A stretch of 15,662 nt of DNA, taken from contig DAOWIX010000093.1 in NCBI GenBank assembly GCA_030640695.1, positions 1-15,662 of the forward strand, read 5' to 3'. How positions within the stretch are numbered: position 1 is the stretch's first letter; every line of letters starts with the position of its first letter. The stretch comes from Deltaproteobacteria bacterium (GTDB taxonomy: Bacteria; Desulfobacterota; Anaeroferrophillalia; Anaeroferrophillales; Tharpellaceae). Below, piece by piece: positions 7,095-13,502 of this stretch. The notes beneath the pieces are model-generated. The model ran no database searches, was not told where the DNA came from, and worked only from the letters and a program-made list of their open reading frames with translations. A program made the translations under genes and the position numbers.

Positions 7095-7703
7095 TCATAG
7101 ATATTTGACAACATATTCCAAGGCCCGCTTCTTGGGGCCGGTATTGGTTCTGAGCGGATGACCGAGAGGAATTACGGCCATAAACTCGCCCTGCTCTTCA
7201 CCCAGAAACGATAATATATCAGCTTTAATTAGAAACAGAACCCCCAGCCAGACACTCCCAAGCCCAAGCGATGTTGCCGCCAGGAGAAGGTTCTCAACGG
7301 CGGCGGCAGAACTCTGAATTTCCATCGTCCGAAAAAAATCTTCGGAGAGATCATGTTCGATCTTGAATAGTTCGGTACCATGGTTAATAAGAGCTCCAGT
7401 ATTCATTGCGGCGATGACAACCGGCGCACTGCCGATACTTCTCCCAGCCATGCGCAAAATTGAGGCTGACGGCTTTGGAAAATCGGCAGCTTTTTGCGAA
7501 ACCAGGCGGGCCAGTTGCTGCTTCTTCTGATCACGAATAATGACAAACTTCCAGGCTTGCTGATTATGAGCCGATGGCGCCTGATTGGCCGCATCAAGGA
7601 CTGCCTGTATCATTGAACTATCAACCGGCATATCCTTAAACTGGCGGATGCTCCGACGCTGATAGATTGTCTTTAAGGTCTCATTGGTAAATTGATTATC
7701 CAT
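7095..7703 (-). CDS. Nitroreductase family FMN-dependent oxidoreductase
   Basis: This 202-residue protein has the nitroreductase fold: QRRSIRQF at 15-22 (FMN phosphate-binding arginines), APSAHNQQAWKF at 42-53, the AATSLGLGSVWLG segment at 143-155 and a VIPLGHP strand at 177-183. Members use FMN with NAD(P)H on quinones, nitro compounds, flavins and other acceptors, and the true substrate cannot be named from sequence. AGGAG sits about 6 nt before the ATG at 7703. It is the first gene of the minus-strand group and begins just after a promoter with an operator-like dyad (7727-7769). Its TGA overlaps an upstream in-frame ATG of the phosphorylase gene, so co-transcription with salvage genes is likely, but a functional link is unproven. 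Confidence 0.85.
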   Translation of the reverse strand: MDNQFTNETLKTIYQRRSIRQFKDMPVDSSMIQAVLDAANQAPSAHNQQAWKFVIIRDQKKQQLARLVSQKAADFPKPSASILRMAGRSIGSAPVVIAAMNTGALINHGTELFKIEHDLSEDFFRTMEIQSSAAAVENLLLAATSLGLGSVWLGVLFLIKADILSFLGEEQGEFMAVIPLGHPLRTNTGPKKRALEYVVKYL

Positions 7704-7726
7704 TTTTGACTCCTGACATCAAACAG

Positions 7727-7769
7727 AAAAGGTTGCACGAACAATACACGTGTAACCTTTTCGAGTCAA
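7727..7769 (-). promoter_or_regulatory. Sigma70-type promoter overlapped by a 13-bp dyad (operator-like) before the nitroreductase
   Basis: On the minus strand TTGACT (7769-7764) is followed by a 17-nt spacer and TATTGT (7746-7741), predicting a start near 7734, about 30 nt before the nitroreductase ATG. The inverted repeat AAAAGGTTGCACG (7727-7739) / CGTGTAACCTTTT (7749-7761) matches at 12 of 13 positions and covers the spacer, the -10 and the start site. Within it TACACGTGTA (7745-7754) is itself palindromic. This layout is typical of a repressor operator; the regulator is not visible in the window. Confidence 0.6.
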
Positions 7770-7922
7770 TCAGATACAACCCGGCAAATATTTGGGCCCG
7801 GATTTTACTCTTTGTCAATAGACCGGAGTTCTTTATTGTGCTATTTCTTGTCCTTTAACCAAGAACAAAGCTCAGATCCGGGCGCGATTCAATCTATAGT
7901 TCACAACAGGCAAACCTGACAA
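7762..7922. promoter_or_regulatory. Divergent intergenic region upstream of the MFS gene
   Basis: No gene is seen. A second palindrome, CAAATATTTG (7785-7794), is flanked by CCGG on both sides. A possible plus-strand promoter is TTGTCA (7812-7817) with TATTGT at 7834-7839 and a 16-nt spacer; this is weak. A short CAGG-CAAA-CCTG hairpin (7907-7918) lies immediately before the MFS start and would overlap its ribosome site. Confidence 0.3.
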
Positions 7923-9074
7923 ATGAAAAATATTTCCATCAATCCGATGTACCGCTACCTGGTTGTCCTGACGATCGCATCCACAGTAGGACTGCAGGCC
8001 TGGCGGACGCTGTTCAACAACTTTGCCGTGGAGGTAGCCGGCTTGAATGGGGCACAGGTGGGGATTATCCAATCGGTTCGAGAAATCCCAGGTTTCCTTG
8101 CCCTGCTGACGGTCTACTTTATCCTTTTCATCAAAGAGCATCACCTCTCGGCCCTCTCCGTACTGTTTCTCGGCATAGGGGTAGCCGCAACCGGTTGCTT
8201 CCCGACATATGGCGGGCTGGTCTTCACCACCCTGATTATGAGCTCAGGTTTCCATTATTACGAAACCACCAATCAGTCACTGACTCTGCAGTACTTTGAT
8301 AAATATAAATCACCACTGGTTTTCGGGAGCCAGCGACGCTATGCCGCCGCTTCTAATATCGTCGTCGGCATCTTTATTTTTGTCGCTGAACCTTTTCTCA
8401 GCTACCAGAGTCTCTATCTGATTATTGGCGGCCTTATTGGATTGATGGCGCTCTGGGGTTTCAAGCAGAAGCCGGTAGACGAAAACCTGCTGCCGCAACA
8501 CAAAAAAATGGTCTTGAAAAAGAGATATTGGCTTTTCTACTTTTTAACTTTTATGGCTGGGGCCCGACGGCAAATTTTCATCGCTTTTGCGGTCTTTCTG
8601 ATGGTCAAAAACTTTCACTTTTCAATTCGCGAAATAGCCATTCTCTTCCTGATTAACAACGCCATAAATTTTTATTTGAGTCCCTTGATCGGCAAAGCCA
8701 TCGTCCGCTTTGGTGAAAGAAAAATTCTTTCCTTTGAATATGGCAGTCTGATTCTGGTCTTTATTGGCTATACCCTGGTTCAAAACAAGATGGGCATTGC
8801 CATTCTCTATATTCTTGATCATATTTTCTTTAATTTTGCGATCGCTATCCGCACCTATTTTCAGAAAATCGGGGCCCCGGAGGATGTTGCCTCAAGCATG
8901 GCCGTAGGCTTTACCATCAACCATATCTCGGCCGTAGCCCTGCCCGCCATCGGCGGACTCATCTGGATGATCGATTATCGCCTGGTCTTTCTGGCCGGCG
9001 CCGCCATGAGTCTCATATCCCTAATTGCCAGCCAGATGATCCGTATCGAACAACACCCCCAAAGCGAAAACTAA
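7923..9074 (+). CDS. MFS-type membrane transporter
   Basis: The 383 residues are almost entirely hydrophobic helices, roughly 10-12 spans, with short loops and a basic central loop around residues 180-205 separating two halves, as in the major facilitator superfamily. A motif-A-like turn, GKAIVRFGERKI, is in the second half between helices. The N-terminus has no cleavable signal. The substrate is not identifiable; no gene for a dedicated pathway lies on the same strand. It is transcribed away from the nitroreductase/purine group, so the shared intergenic region may co-regulate both. The ribosome site is poor: only AGG within a small hairpin precedes the ATG. A strong hairpin follows at 9078-9120. 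Confidence 0.8.
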   Translation: MKNISINPMYRYLVVLTIASTVGLQAWRTLFNNFAVEVAGLNGAQVGIIQSVREIPGFLALLTVYFILFIKEHHLSALSVLFLGIGVAATGCFPTYGGLVFTTLIMSSGFHYYETTNQSLTLQYFDKYKSPLVFGSQRRYAAASNIVVGIFIFVAEPFLSYQSLYLIIGGLIGLMALWGFKQKPVDENLLPQHKKMVLKKRYWLFYFLTFMAGARRQIFIAFAVFLMVKNFHFSIREIAILFLINNAINFYLSPLIGKAIVRFGERKILSFEYGSLILVFIGYTLVQNKMGIAILYILDHIFFNFAIAIRTYFQKIGAPEDVASSMAVGFTINHISAVALPAIGGLIWMIDYRLVFLAGAAMSLISLIASQMIRIEQHPQSEN

Positions 9075-9077
9075 AAC

Positions 9078-9120
9078 AACAAGGGGTAGCAAGTTTCCTC
9101 AAACTTTGCTACCCCTTGTT
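9078..9120. terminator. Long-stem bidirectional terminator between convergent genes
   Basis: Left arm 9078-9096 and right arm 9101-9120 pair over 19 bp with one bulged A and a CCTC loop; the core is AAGGGGTAGC. T-rich sequence follows on both sides, more so in the minus-strand direction (TTGTTGTTTTAG). It begins 4 nt after the MFS stop and lies 36 nt past the stop of the small secreted protein, so it can serve both. Confidence 0.85.
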
Positions 9121-9155
9121 AATATCTATCGCTACACTTTATGATTTACAGGTTA

Positions 9156-9641
9156 TTAATAAAGCACTACCCCTTCAGTATGCGAAGTGAAGGTCTGATG
9201 ACTGAAACCAAAGTTGGTGATAAGAAACTGAGTTACCCAGAAACTCTCCACATCGGTACTGGTCTTTTCAGGGTCAACATGGGAGTAGACATAAATAAGC
9301 GTGGGAAAGCGTAAAGCGACTCCTGCCGGCAGAAGAGCACTGGCCAACCCGGTCCAACCTTCAGGGCCAATCGTCTTGGTATTAACAGCATAAGCTTCAC
9401 CACCGTTAAAGAATCTGAAAGTAAAATCCAGATCACTTTCCCAGTCAGCAACAATATGCAGGCCTGTTTCATAGCCATAGCCACTGATATTGTACGGCAC
9501 TTCGCAACGATGACTGTAGTCTGTAGCTTGACGAAGATTGCTGCCCCGACTTTCGGCAAACACACTGCTGGAACTTGCGAAGATGAAGAGAGCAACTAAG
9601 ATTACGACGAAAGATGATAATGGCGAAATTTTTCTACACAC
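9156..9641 (-). CDS. Small secreted protein of unknown family
   Basis: I do not recognise this 161-residue protein. It has a clear Sec signal peptide: a KISPLSS basic/polar start, a hydrophobic core (about 10-23) and a likely cleavage after VFA at residue 29. The mature part is about 132 residues, aromatic and acidic, with a single cysteine near residue 46 and no lipobox, suggesting a soluble periplasmic or exported beta-rich protein. Translation starts at GTG 9641 with AGGAG about 6 nt upstream, which supports this start. Upstream is a promoter-like element nearly identical to the one before the K+ channel gene, hinting at shared control. Function unknown. Confidence 0.7.
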   Translation of the reverse strand: MCRKISPLSSFVVILVALFIFASSSSVFAESRGSNLRQATDYSHRCEVPYNISGYGYETGLHIVADWESDLDFTFRFFNGGEAYAVNTKTIGPEGWTGLASALLPAGVALRFPTLIYVYSHVDPEKTSTDVESFWVTQFLITNFGFSHQTFTSHTEGVVLY

Positions 9642-9694
9642 GATAGTCTCCTATTCAGTTAAAACGTTATCAGTGAAAACTCTTATAATTATAG

Positions 9695-9733
9695 ATATAT
9701 TCTAAAACTGAGTTTGTCAAGCGCAGATATCAA
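9695..9733 (-). promoter_or_regulatory. Promoter-like element, copy A, upstream of the small secreted protein
   Basis: On the minus strand this holds TTGACA (9719-9714) followed by an AT-rich stretch with TATATC and, further on, TATAAT as -10 candidates. It matches copy B (10651-10687) at about 33 of 37 positions apart from a 2-nt gap. Confidence 0.5.
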
Positions 9734-9754
9734 CTCTTTCGGCTCAGCAACCTT

Positions 9755-10585
9755 TTAAAGAACCGCCCCACAAAATTTGCAGTGCACGGCATTATCATCA
9801 TGCCCCTCGGCGCCGCAGTCCAAACAGGACTGGGTTGAGAGTGGCGGCCGCAGACCGACCTGGGCGATTTCGGCTGTAACAATCCCGGTCGGCACCGCAA
9901 TGATACCGTAACCCAGAATCATGACCAGTGATGCCAGAGCCTTGCCCAGCGGAGTCTGGGGAGAGATATCACCATAGCCGACCGTGGTCAGAGTAACAAT
10001 CGCCCAGTAGATACTGGTCGGAATATCAGTAAAACCGTTGGCTTCTCCTTCAACACTGTACATAACCGCCCCGATAATCACGACAATGGCGACCACTGCC
10101 ATCAGAAAAACGCTGATTTTCCGCCAACTCGCCCGCAACGCAGTGACCAGCAGACGGGCTTCGCTGACATATTGAGAAAGTTTTAAAACCCGAAAGATAC
10201 GCAAGACGCGAAATAGGCGAATGGTCAACAGAGACTGACCACCGGGAATCAGAAAACTAAAATAGGTGGGGAGAATGGCAAGCAGGTCGACGACGCCAAA
10301 AAAACTCCGGGCATAACGTCCCGGACTCCGCACGCAGTAGAGCCGCAACAGGTATTCGACAGTGAAAAGAACTGTGAATAACCATTCTATAGCCTGCAAC
10401 CACGAACCGTAAACCTGATGGATCGATGCAACGCTGTCAAAGACTACGGCACTGATACTGATGATGATTGACCAGATCAAAACCACATCAAAGACTTTGC
10501 CGGCTCTCGTATCAGCCTCAAAAATAATTTCGTGCAGACGGCCCCGGAAAGAAGCGCCTGCAACTGACGGTCGCGTTTCAGGCAT
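9755..10585 (-). CDS. Voltage-gated K+ channel-like protein with C-terminal zinc ribbon
   Basis: The 276 residues read as a six-helix Kv-type subunit. An S4 segment carries positive residues every third position (R123, R126, R129, R132, K135). The pore helix leads to the selectivity filter TTVGYGD at 200-206, followed by S6 with a PTG hinge (232-234). This predicts K+ selectivity and voltage sensing in the inner membrane as a tetramer. The cytoplasmic tail ends in a zinc ribbon with C254, C257, C269 and C272 (CLDCG...CKFCG), a plausible assembly or metal/redox-sensing element. The ATG at 10585 has only a weak AAGG far upstream. Copy B of the promoter-like element lies upstream. The channel call is strong; conductance and gating are inferred. 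Confidence 0.92.
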   Translation of the reverse strand: MPETRPSVAGASFRGRLHEIIFEADTRAGKVFDVVLIWSIIISISAVVFDSVASIHQVYGSWLQAIEWLFTVLFTVEYLLRLYCVRSPGRYARSFFGVVDLLAILPTYFSFLIPGGQSLLTIRLFRVLRIFRVLKLSQYVSEARLLVTALRASWRKISVFLMAVVAIVVIIGAVMYSVEGEANGFTDIPTSIYWAIVTLTTVGYGDISPQTPLGKALASLVMILGYGIIAVPTGIVTAEIAQVGLRPPLSTQSCLDCGAEGHDDNAVHCKFCGAVL

Positions 10586-10650
10586 CAGAAACAGATAATC
10601 CTTTCATTGATAATTTTTCTACGATAACGAAAATGTTCCAAGCAGTTTAA

Positions 10651-10687
10651 ATATATTGTAAAACCGGGTTTGTCAATCGCATATCAA
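10651..10687 (-). promoter_or_regulatory. Promoter-like element, copy B, upstream of the K+ channel gene
   Basis: On the minus strand TTGACA (10676-10671) is followed 15 nt later by TATATT, or 17 nt later by TATTTA. The similarity to copy A continues on both sides of the boxes, so the two genes may share a regulator as well as sigma70. Confidence 0.5.
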
Positions 10688-10711
10688 ATATTTCCGGGAT
10701 GCTTAAGCTTA

Positions 10712-10741
10712 TTCATATGGATTTTTTTACACATTTACAAT
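10712..10741 (+). promoter_or_regulatory. Possible promoter for the HIBYL-CoA hydrolase gene
   Basis: TTCATA (10712-10717), an 18-nt spacer and TACAAT (10736-10741) would place the start only about 8 nt before the ATG at 10756. Together with the missing Shine-Dalgarno site this suggests a very short or leaderless mRNA. The boxes are imperfect. Confidence 0.3.
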
Positions 10742-10755
10742 ACTATTGACAAACT

Positions 10756-11826
10756 ATGAAACCTTGCCCCCCTCAAACTGAACCCTCGGTCATCATCTAC
10801 CATGATGGTCCAGTGCTGCACATAACCCTGAATCGACCTCAGGTAATCAACAGCCTTGACCTTAACTTAATTCGTCAATTGGCGAAAGCCCTGGATGAAG
10901 CGGAAGCATCACTTAGAATACAAGTGGTTCTGATTATGGGAGCCGGTACCAAAGGGTTTTGTGCCGGCGGAGACATCAAGGCCCTGGTTCGGGCTATCAA
11001 GAATGAAGGTGAAAAACCGGCGCTTACTTTTTTTGCTGAAGAGTACGAGTTAAATCTACGCCTGCACCGGTTCCCCAAGCCCGTGGTGGTTTTGGCCGAC
11101 GGCATAACCATGGGCGGCGGCCTCGGCATTGCCGCCGGTGCCGATCTGGTTGTCGCGACCGAGAAAACCCGGATGGCAATGCCCGAAACCCGTATCGGTT
11201 TTTTCCCGGATGTCGGTGCCACCGGCTGGATGTTTGACCGGTGTCCGACCGGCTATCCTGAATTTCTAGGACTTACCGGCTACGAAATGGTCGGCGCTGA
11301 ATGTTTGCGGTTGGGCTTTGCCACTCATCTTATTGCCGGAAAACAATTGCCGGACTTTGTTGCCGACCTGGCCCTCCATGCCGCAAAACTACCTCGGGAA
11401 AAACCGGCCGCCGTAAAGCAACTCCAAAAACTTTTTGCACCCTGGTCTGAATCACAAACCTTAACCAACCCTGTAATGGATGAGTGGGTTCAAACCTATT
11501 TTCATGAAGCTGAGTCCCTTCCGGAAATAGTAGGTTCACTCTCGCTCTGCAGTCTCGAACACAACCTCTGCCAAGGCGTTTTCCAACGTCTTTCTGAACG
11601 CTCACCGACCGCCTTGGCTCTCACCCTCAAACTTCTGCGTCACAATCAGGAACGACCACTGGCAGAAGTTTTTCAAGCTGATCTGCAAGCAGCCCGTTTT
11701 ATCATCAATCATCCAGATTACACAGAGGGGGTTCGGGCCCGTCTCATCGACAAAGATAACCGGCCCCGCTGGCAGCCCGACAATATTGCCGAAATCAAGA
11801 CTCTGCCACTCAATTTATTACCGTAA
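10756..11826 (+). CDS. 3-hydroxyisobutyryl-CoA hydrolase-like protein (enoyl-CoA hydratase superfamily)
   Basis: This 356-residue crotonase-fold protein is of the HIBYL-CoA hydrolase type rather than a plain hydratase, judging by length and by the C-terminal signature EGVRARLIDKD near residues 325-335. The oxyanion-hole segments are FCAGGD (68-73) and GITMGGG (116-122). E144 (PETRIG) and D152 (FPDVG), eight residues apart, correspond to the catalytic pair known in human HIBCH. The family releases 3-hydroxyisobutyrate from its CoA ester in valine degradation. No other valine pathway gene is visible here. The ATG at 10756 has no ribosome site; the fold starts at about residue 11, so the start is plausible but not proved. 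DbpA follows on the same strand 70 nt downstream. Confidence 0.85.
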   Translation: MKPCPPQTEPSVIIYHDGPVLHITLNRPQVINSLDLNLIRQLAKALDEAEASLRIQVVLIMGAGTKGFCAGGDIKALVRAIKNEGEKPALTFFAEEYELNLRLHRFPKPVVVLADGITMGGGLGIAAGADLVVATEKTRMAMPETRIGFFPDVGATGWMFDRCPTGYPEFLGLTGYEMVGAECLRLGFATHLIAGKQLPDFVADLALHAAKLPREKPAAVKQLQKLFAPWSESQTLTNPVMDEWVQTYFHEAESLPEIVGSLSLCSLEHNLCQGVFQRLSERSPTALALTLKLLRHNQERPLAEVFQADLQAARFIINHPDYTEGVRARLIDKDNRPRWQPDNIAEIKTLPLNLLP

Positions 11827-11896
11827 AGTTCGGCATTTACAATTTCTTTCCCTAAATATCCCCCTTGCGGGGCCACACTCAATAAAAAAGGTTTCC

Positions 11897-13276
11897 ATGA
11901 GCTCTTTTACCACGTTACCACTAAGCAAACCGATGATCGACAACCTGGAGAGCATGGGGTACCACGAGATGACTCCGGTTCAGGCCGAAAGTTTACCCCA
12001 TATCCTTAAGAACGAGGACCTGCTGGCCCAGGCCAAGACGGGCAGCGGAAAGACGGCGGCGTTTGGCATCGGTTTATTACACAACCTGAATGTAGAACTT
12101 TTTAGGGTGCAGGCGCTGGTGATGTGTCCGACCCGTGAGCTGGCCGAGCAGGTGGCAGACGAACTGCGGCGCCTAGCCCGATTCAAGCACAATATCAAAA
12201 TTCTGACGATCTGCGGCGGGGTACCCTTTATGCCCCAGCAGAGTTCTCTAGAGCATCAGGCCCATATTATTGTGGGGACTCCCGGACGCATTGAACAACA
12301 TTTAAAGCGGGGGACAATGAACCTCGACCACGCCACCACCATTGTTCTGGATGAGGCTGATCGAATGCTGGACATTGGCTTTGCCGACAGCATTAAAGCG
12401 ATCATGAAATATGTGCCGAAACGGCGCCAGATCCTGCTTTTTTCGGCGACGTTTCCAAAACCGATCCTTGAGCTGAGCACGCGCTTTCAGAAAAATGCGC
12501 AGAGAGTGGTGGTAGATGTTGAACACGAAGAAAACGTTATTCGTCAGCACTTTTACGAAGCCAATGAGAACCTGAAGGCCGATATCGTGGTTCGCATTTT
12601 AAATGCGTATAAGCCTGCTTCGACGCTGATTTTCTGCAATACCAAGCTCCAATGCCGATCTCTTGCGACAGCTCTAAAGGCGAAGGGATTTTCGTCTCTG
12701 GCAATCCACGGTGACCTTGAACAAAAGGAGCGCGTCGAAGTATTGGTGCGCTTTGCCAACGGCAGCACCCCTATCCTGGTGGCCACGGACGTGGCGGCAA
12801 GGGGCCTTGATATCTCAGAGCTCAGTGCGGTGATCAACTTTGAACTTCCTTTCGAGTCGGAGGTTTATATCCACCGCATCGGGCGGACGGGTCGAGCTGG
12901 AAAAGAGGGGATGGCCTTTTCCATTATGACGGCCAGGGAACGTTTCAGGCTGGAAAATATCAACGTTATGATGGGCACTTCTTTTGAGGTGTCTGATATT
13001 GAGGCGCTTGCCTCTGCAACCGAAAGGGGCGGAATCGTGCCCCCCATGGTGACTCTCTCCATTAACGGCGGGCGCAAGAGCAAGCTCAGGCCGGGAGATA
13101 TCCTGGGGGCTCTAACTAAAGATGGGGGGATCCCCGGCAGCAGTGTGGGCAAGATCAACTGCTATGAACTCTACTCTTATGTTGCCATTGAACGCTCCGT
13201 GGCCGATAAAGCCGAAAAAGCACTCTCAACCAAGAAGATCAAGGGCCGCAACTTTATTATCCACAAACATGAGTAG
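11897..13276 (+). CDS. dbpA: ATP-dependent RNA helicase DbpA
   Basis: A DEAD-box helicase of 459 residues, close to the 457 of E. coli DbpA. Motifs in order: Q motif TPVQ (26-29), Walker A AKTGSGKT (46-53), PTRELAEQ (78-85), GTPGR (127-131), DEAD (152-155), SAT (183-185), then in the second RecA domain IFCNTK, HGDLEQKER, ATDVAARGLDI and HRIGRTGR (325-332). The last about 70 residues form the DbpA-type RNA-binding domain (LRPGDILGALTKDGGIPG onward) that targets hairpin 92 of 23S rRNA during large-subunit assembly. The ATG at 11897 has AAAAAAGG 5 nt upstream and matches the family start; the longer frame from 11786 overlaps the preceding gene and is unlikely. Confidence 0.95.
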   Translation: MSSFTTLPLSKPMIDNLESMGYHEMTPVQAESLPHILKNEDLLAQAKTGSGKTAAFGIGLLHNLNVELFRVQALVMCPTRELAEQVADELRRLARFKHNIKILTICGGVPFMPQQSSLEHQAHIIVGTPGRIEQHLKRGTMNLDHATTIVLDEADRMLDIGFADSIKAIMKYVPKRRQILLFSATFPKPILELSTRFQKNAQRVVVDVEHEENVIRQHFYEANENLKADIVVRILNAYKPASTLIFCNTKLQCRSLATALKAKGFSSLAIHGDLEQKERVEVLVRFANGSTPILVATDVAARGLDISELSAVINFELPFESEVYIHRIGRTGRAGKEGMAFSIMTARERFRLENINVMMGTSFEVSDIEALASATERGGIVPPMVTLSINGGRKSKLRPGDILGALTKDGGIPGSSVGKINCYELYSYVAIERSVADKAEKALSTKKIKGRNFIIHKHE

Positions 13277-13342
13277 AGAAAATCCGGCCAAGTGAGGCGG
13301 GCGGTTGGTGAGTAATACTTTACGATTTGTAACTGTTCAACC

Positions 13343-13413
13343 AAAAATAAAAAACAACCACGAATTTCACTAATTTACACTAATTTTTTCGTGATAATTC
13401 GTGAAATTCGTGG
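13343..13413 (-). terminator. Palindromic extragenic repeat with T-tract (terminator of the large surface protein)
   Basis: Perfect 13-bp arms CCACGAATTTCAC (13358-13370) and GTGAAATTCGTGG (13401-13413) enclose 30 nt that hold further CACTAATT / CGTGATAATT units with a 10-11 base period. In the minus-strand direction the stem is followed by TTGTTTTTTATTTTT (13357-13343), the layout of an intrinsic terminator. Elements of the CACGAATTTCAC type are common between genes in deltaproteobacteria (general knowledge). The rest of 13277-13502 shows no gene. Confidence 0.75.
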
Positions 13414-13502
13414 ACAGTAAAAGGTTGCCAACATTACGCCTTTGCGAGAAACAATGAACTTTGGCTGAATAGTTACTACGATTTTTTACAACTCCTAAAG
13501 TA

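Noticed and set aside
7704..7922. SAM/SAH or purine riboswitch upstream of the salvage group
   Set aside because: No conserved riboswitch core recognised; the predicted 5' leader is only about 30 nt, and the structure is better explained as an operator dyad.
10746..10751. TTGACA just before the ATG at 10756, as a -35 box
   Set aside because: The matching -10 position (17 nt on) is C-rich and inside the coding region; likely coincidence.
11858..11875. CCCC-TTGC-GGGG hairpin between the HIBYL-CoA hydrolase and dbpA genes as terminator
   Set aside because: Only 4-5 bp of stem and no T-tract on the plus strand.
11786..11896. N-terminal extension of DbpA
   Set aside because: Overlaps the end of the preceding gene, lacks family similarity, and the ATG at 11897 has a good ribosome site.
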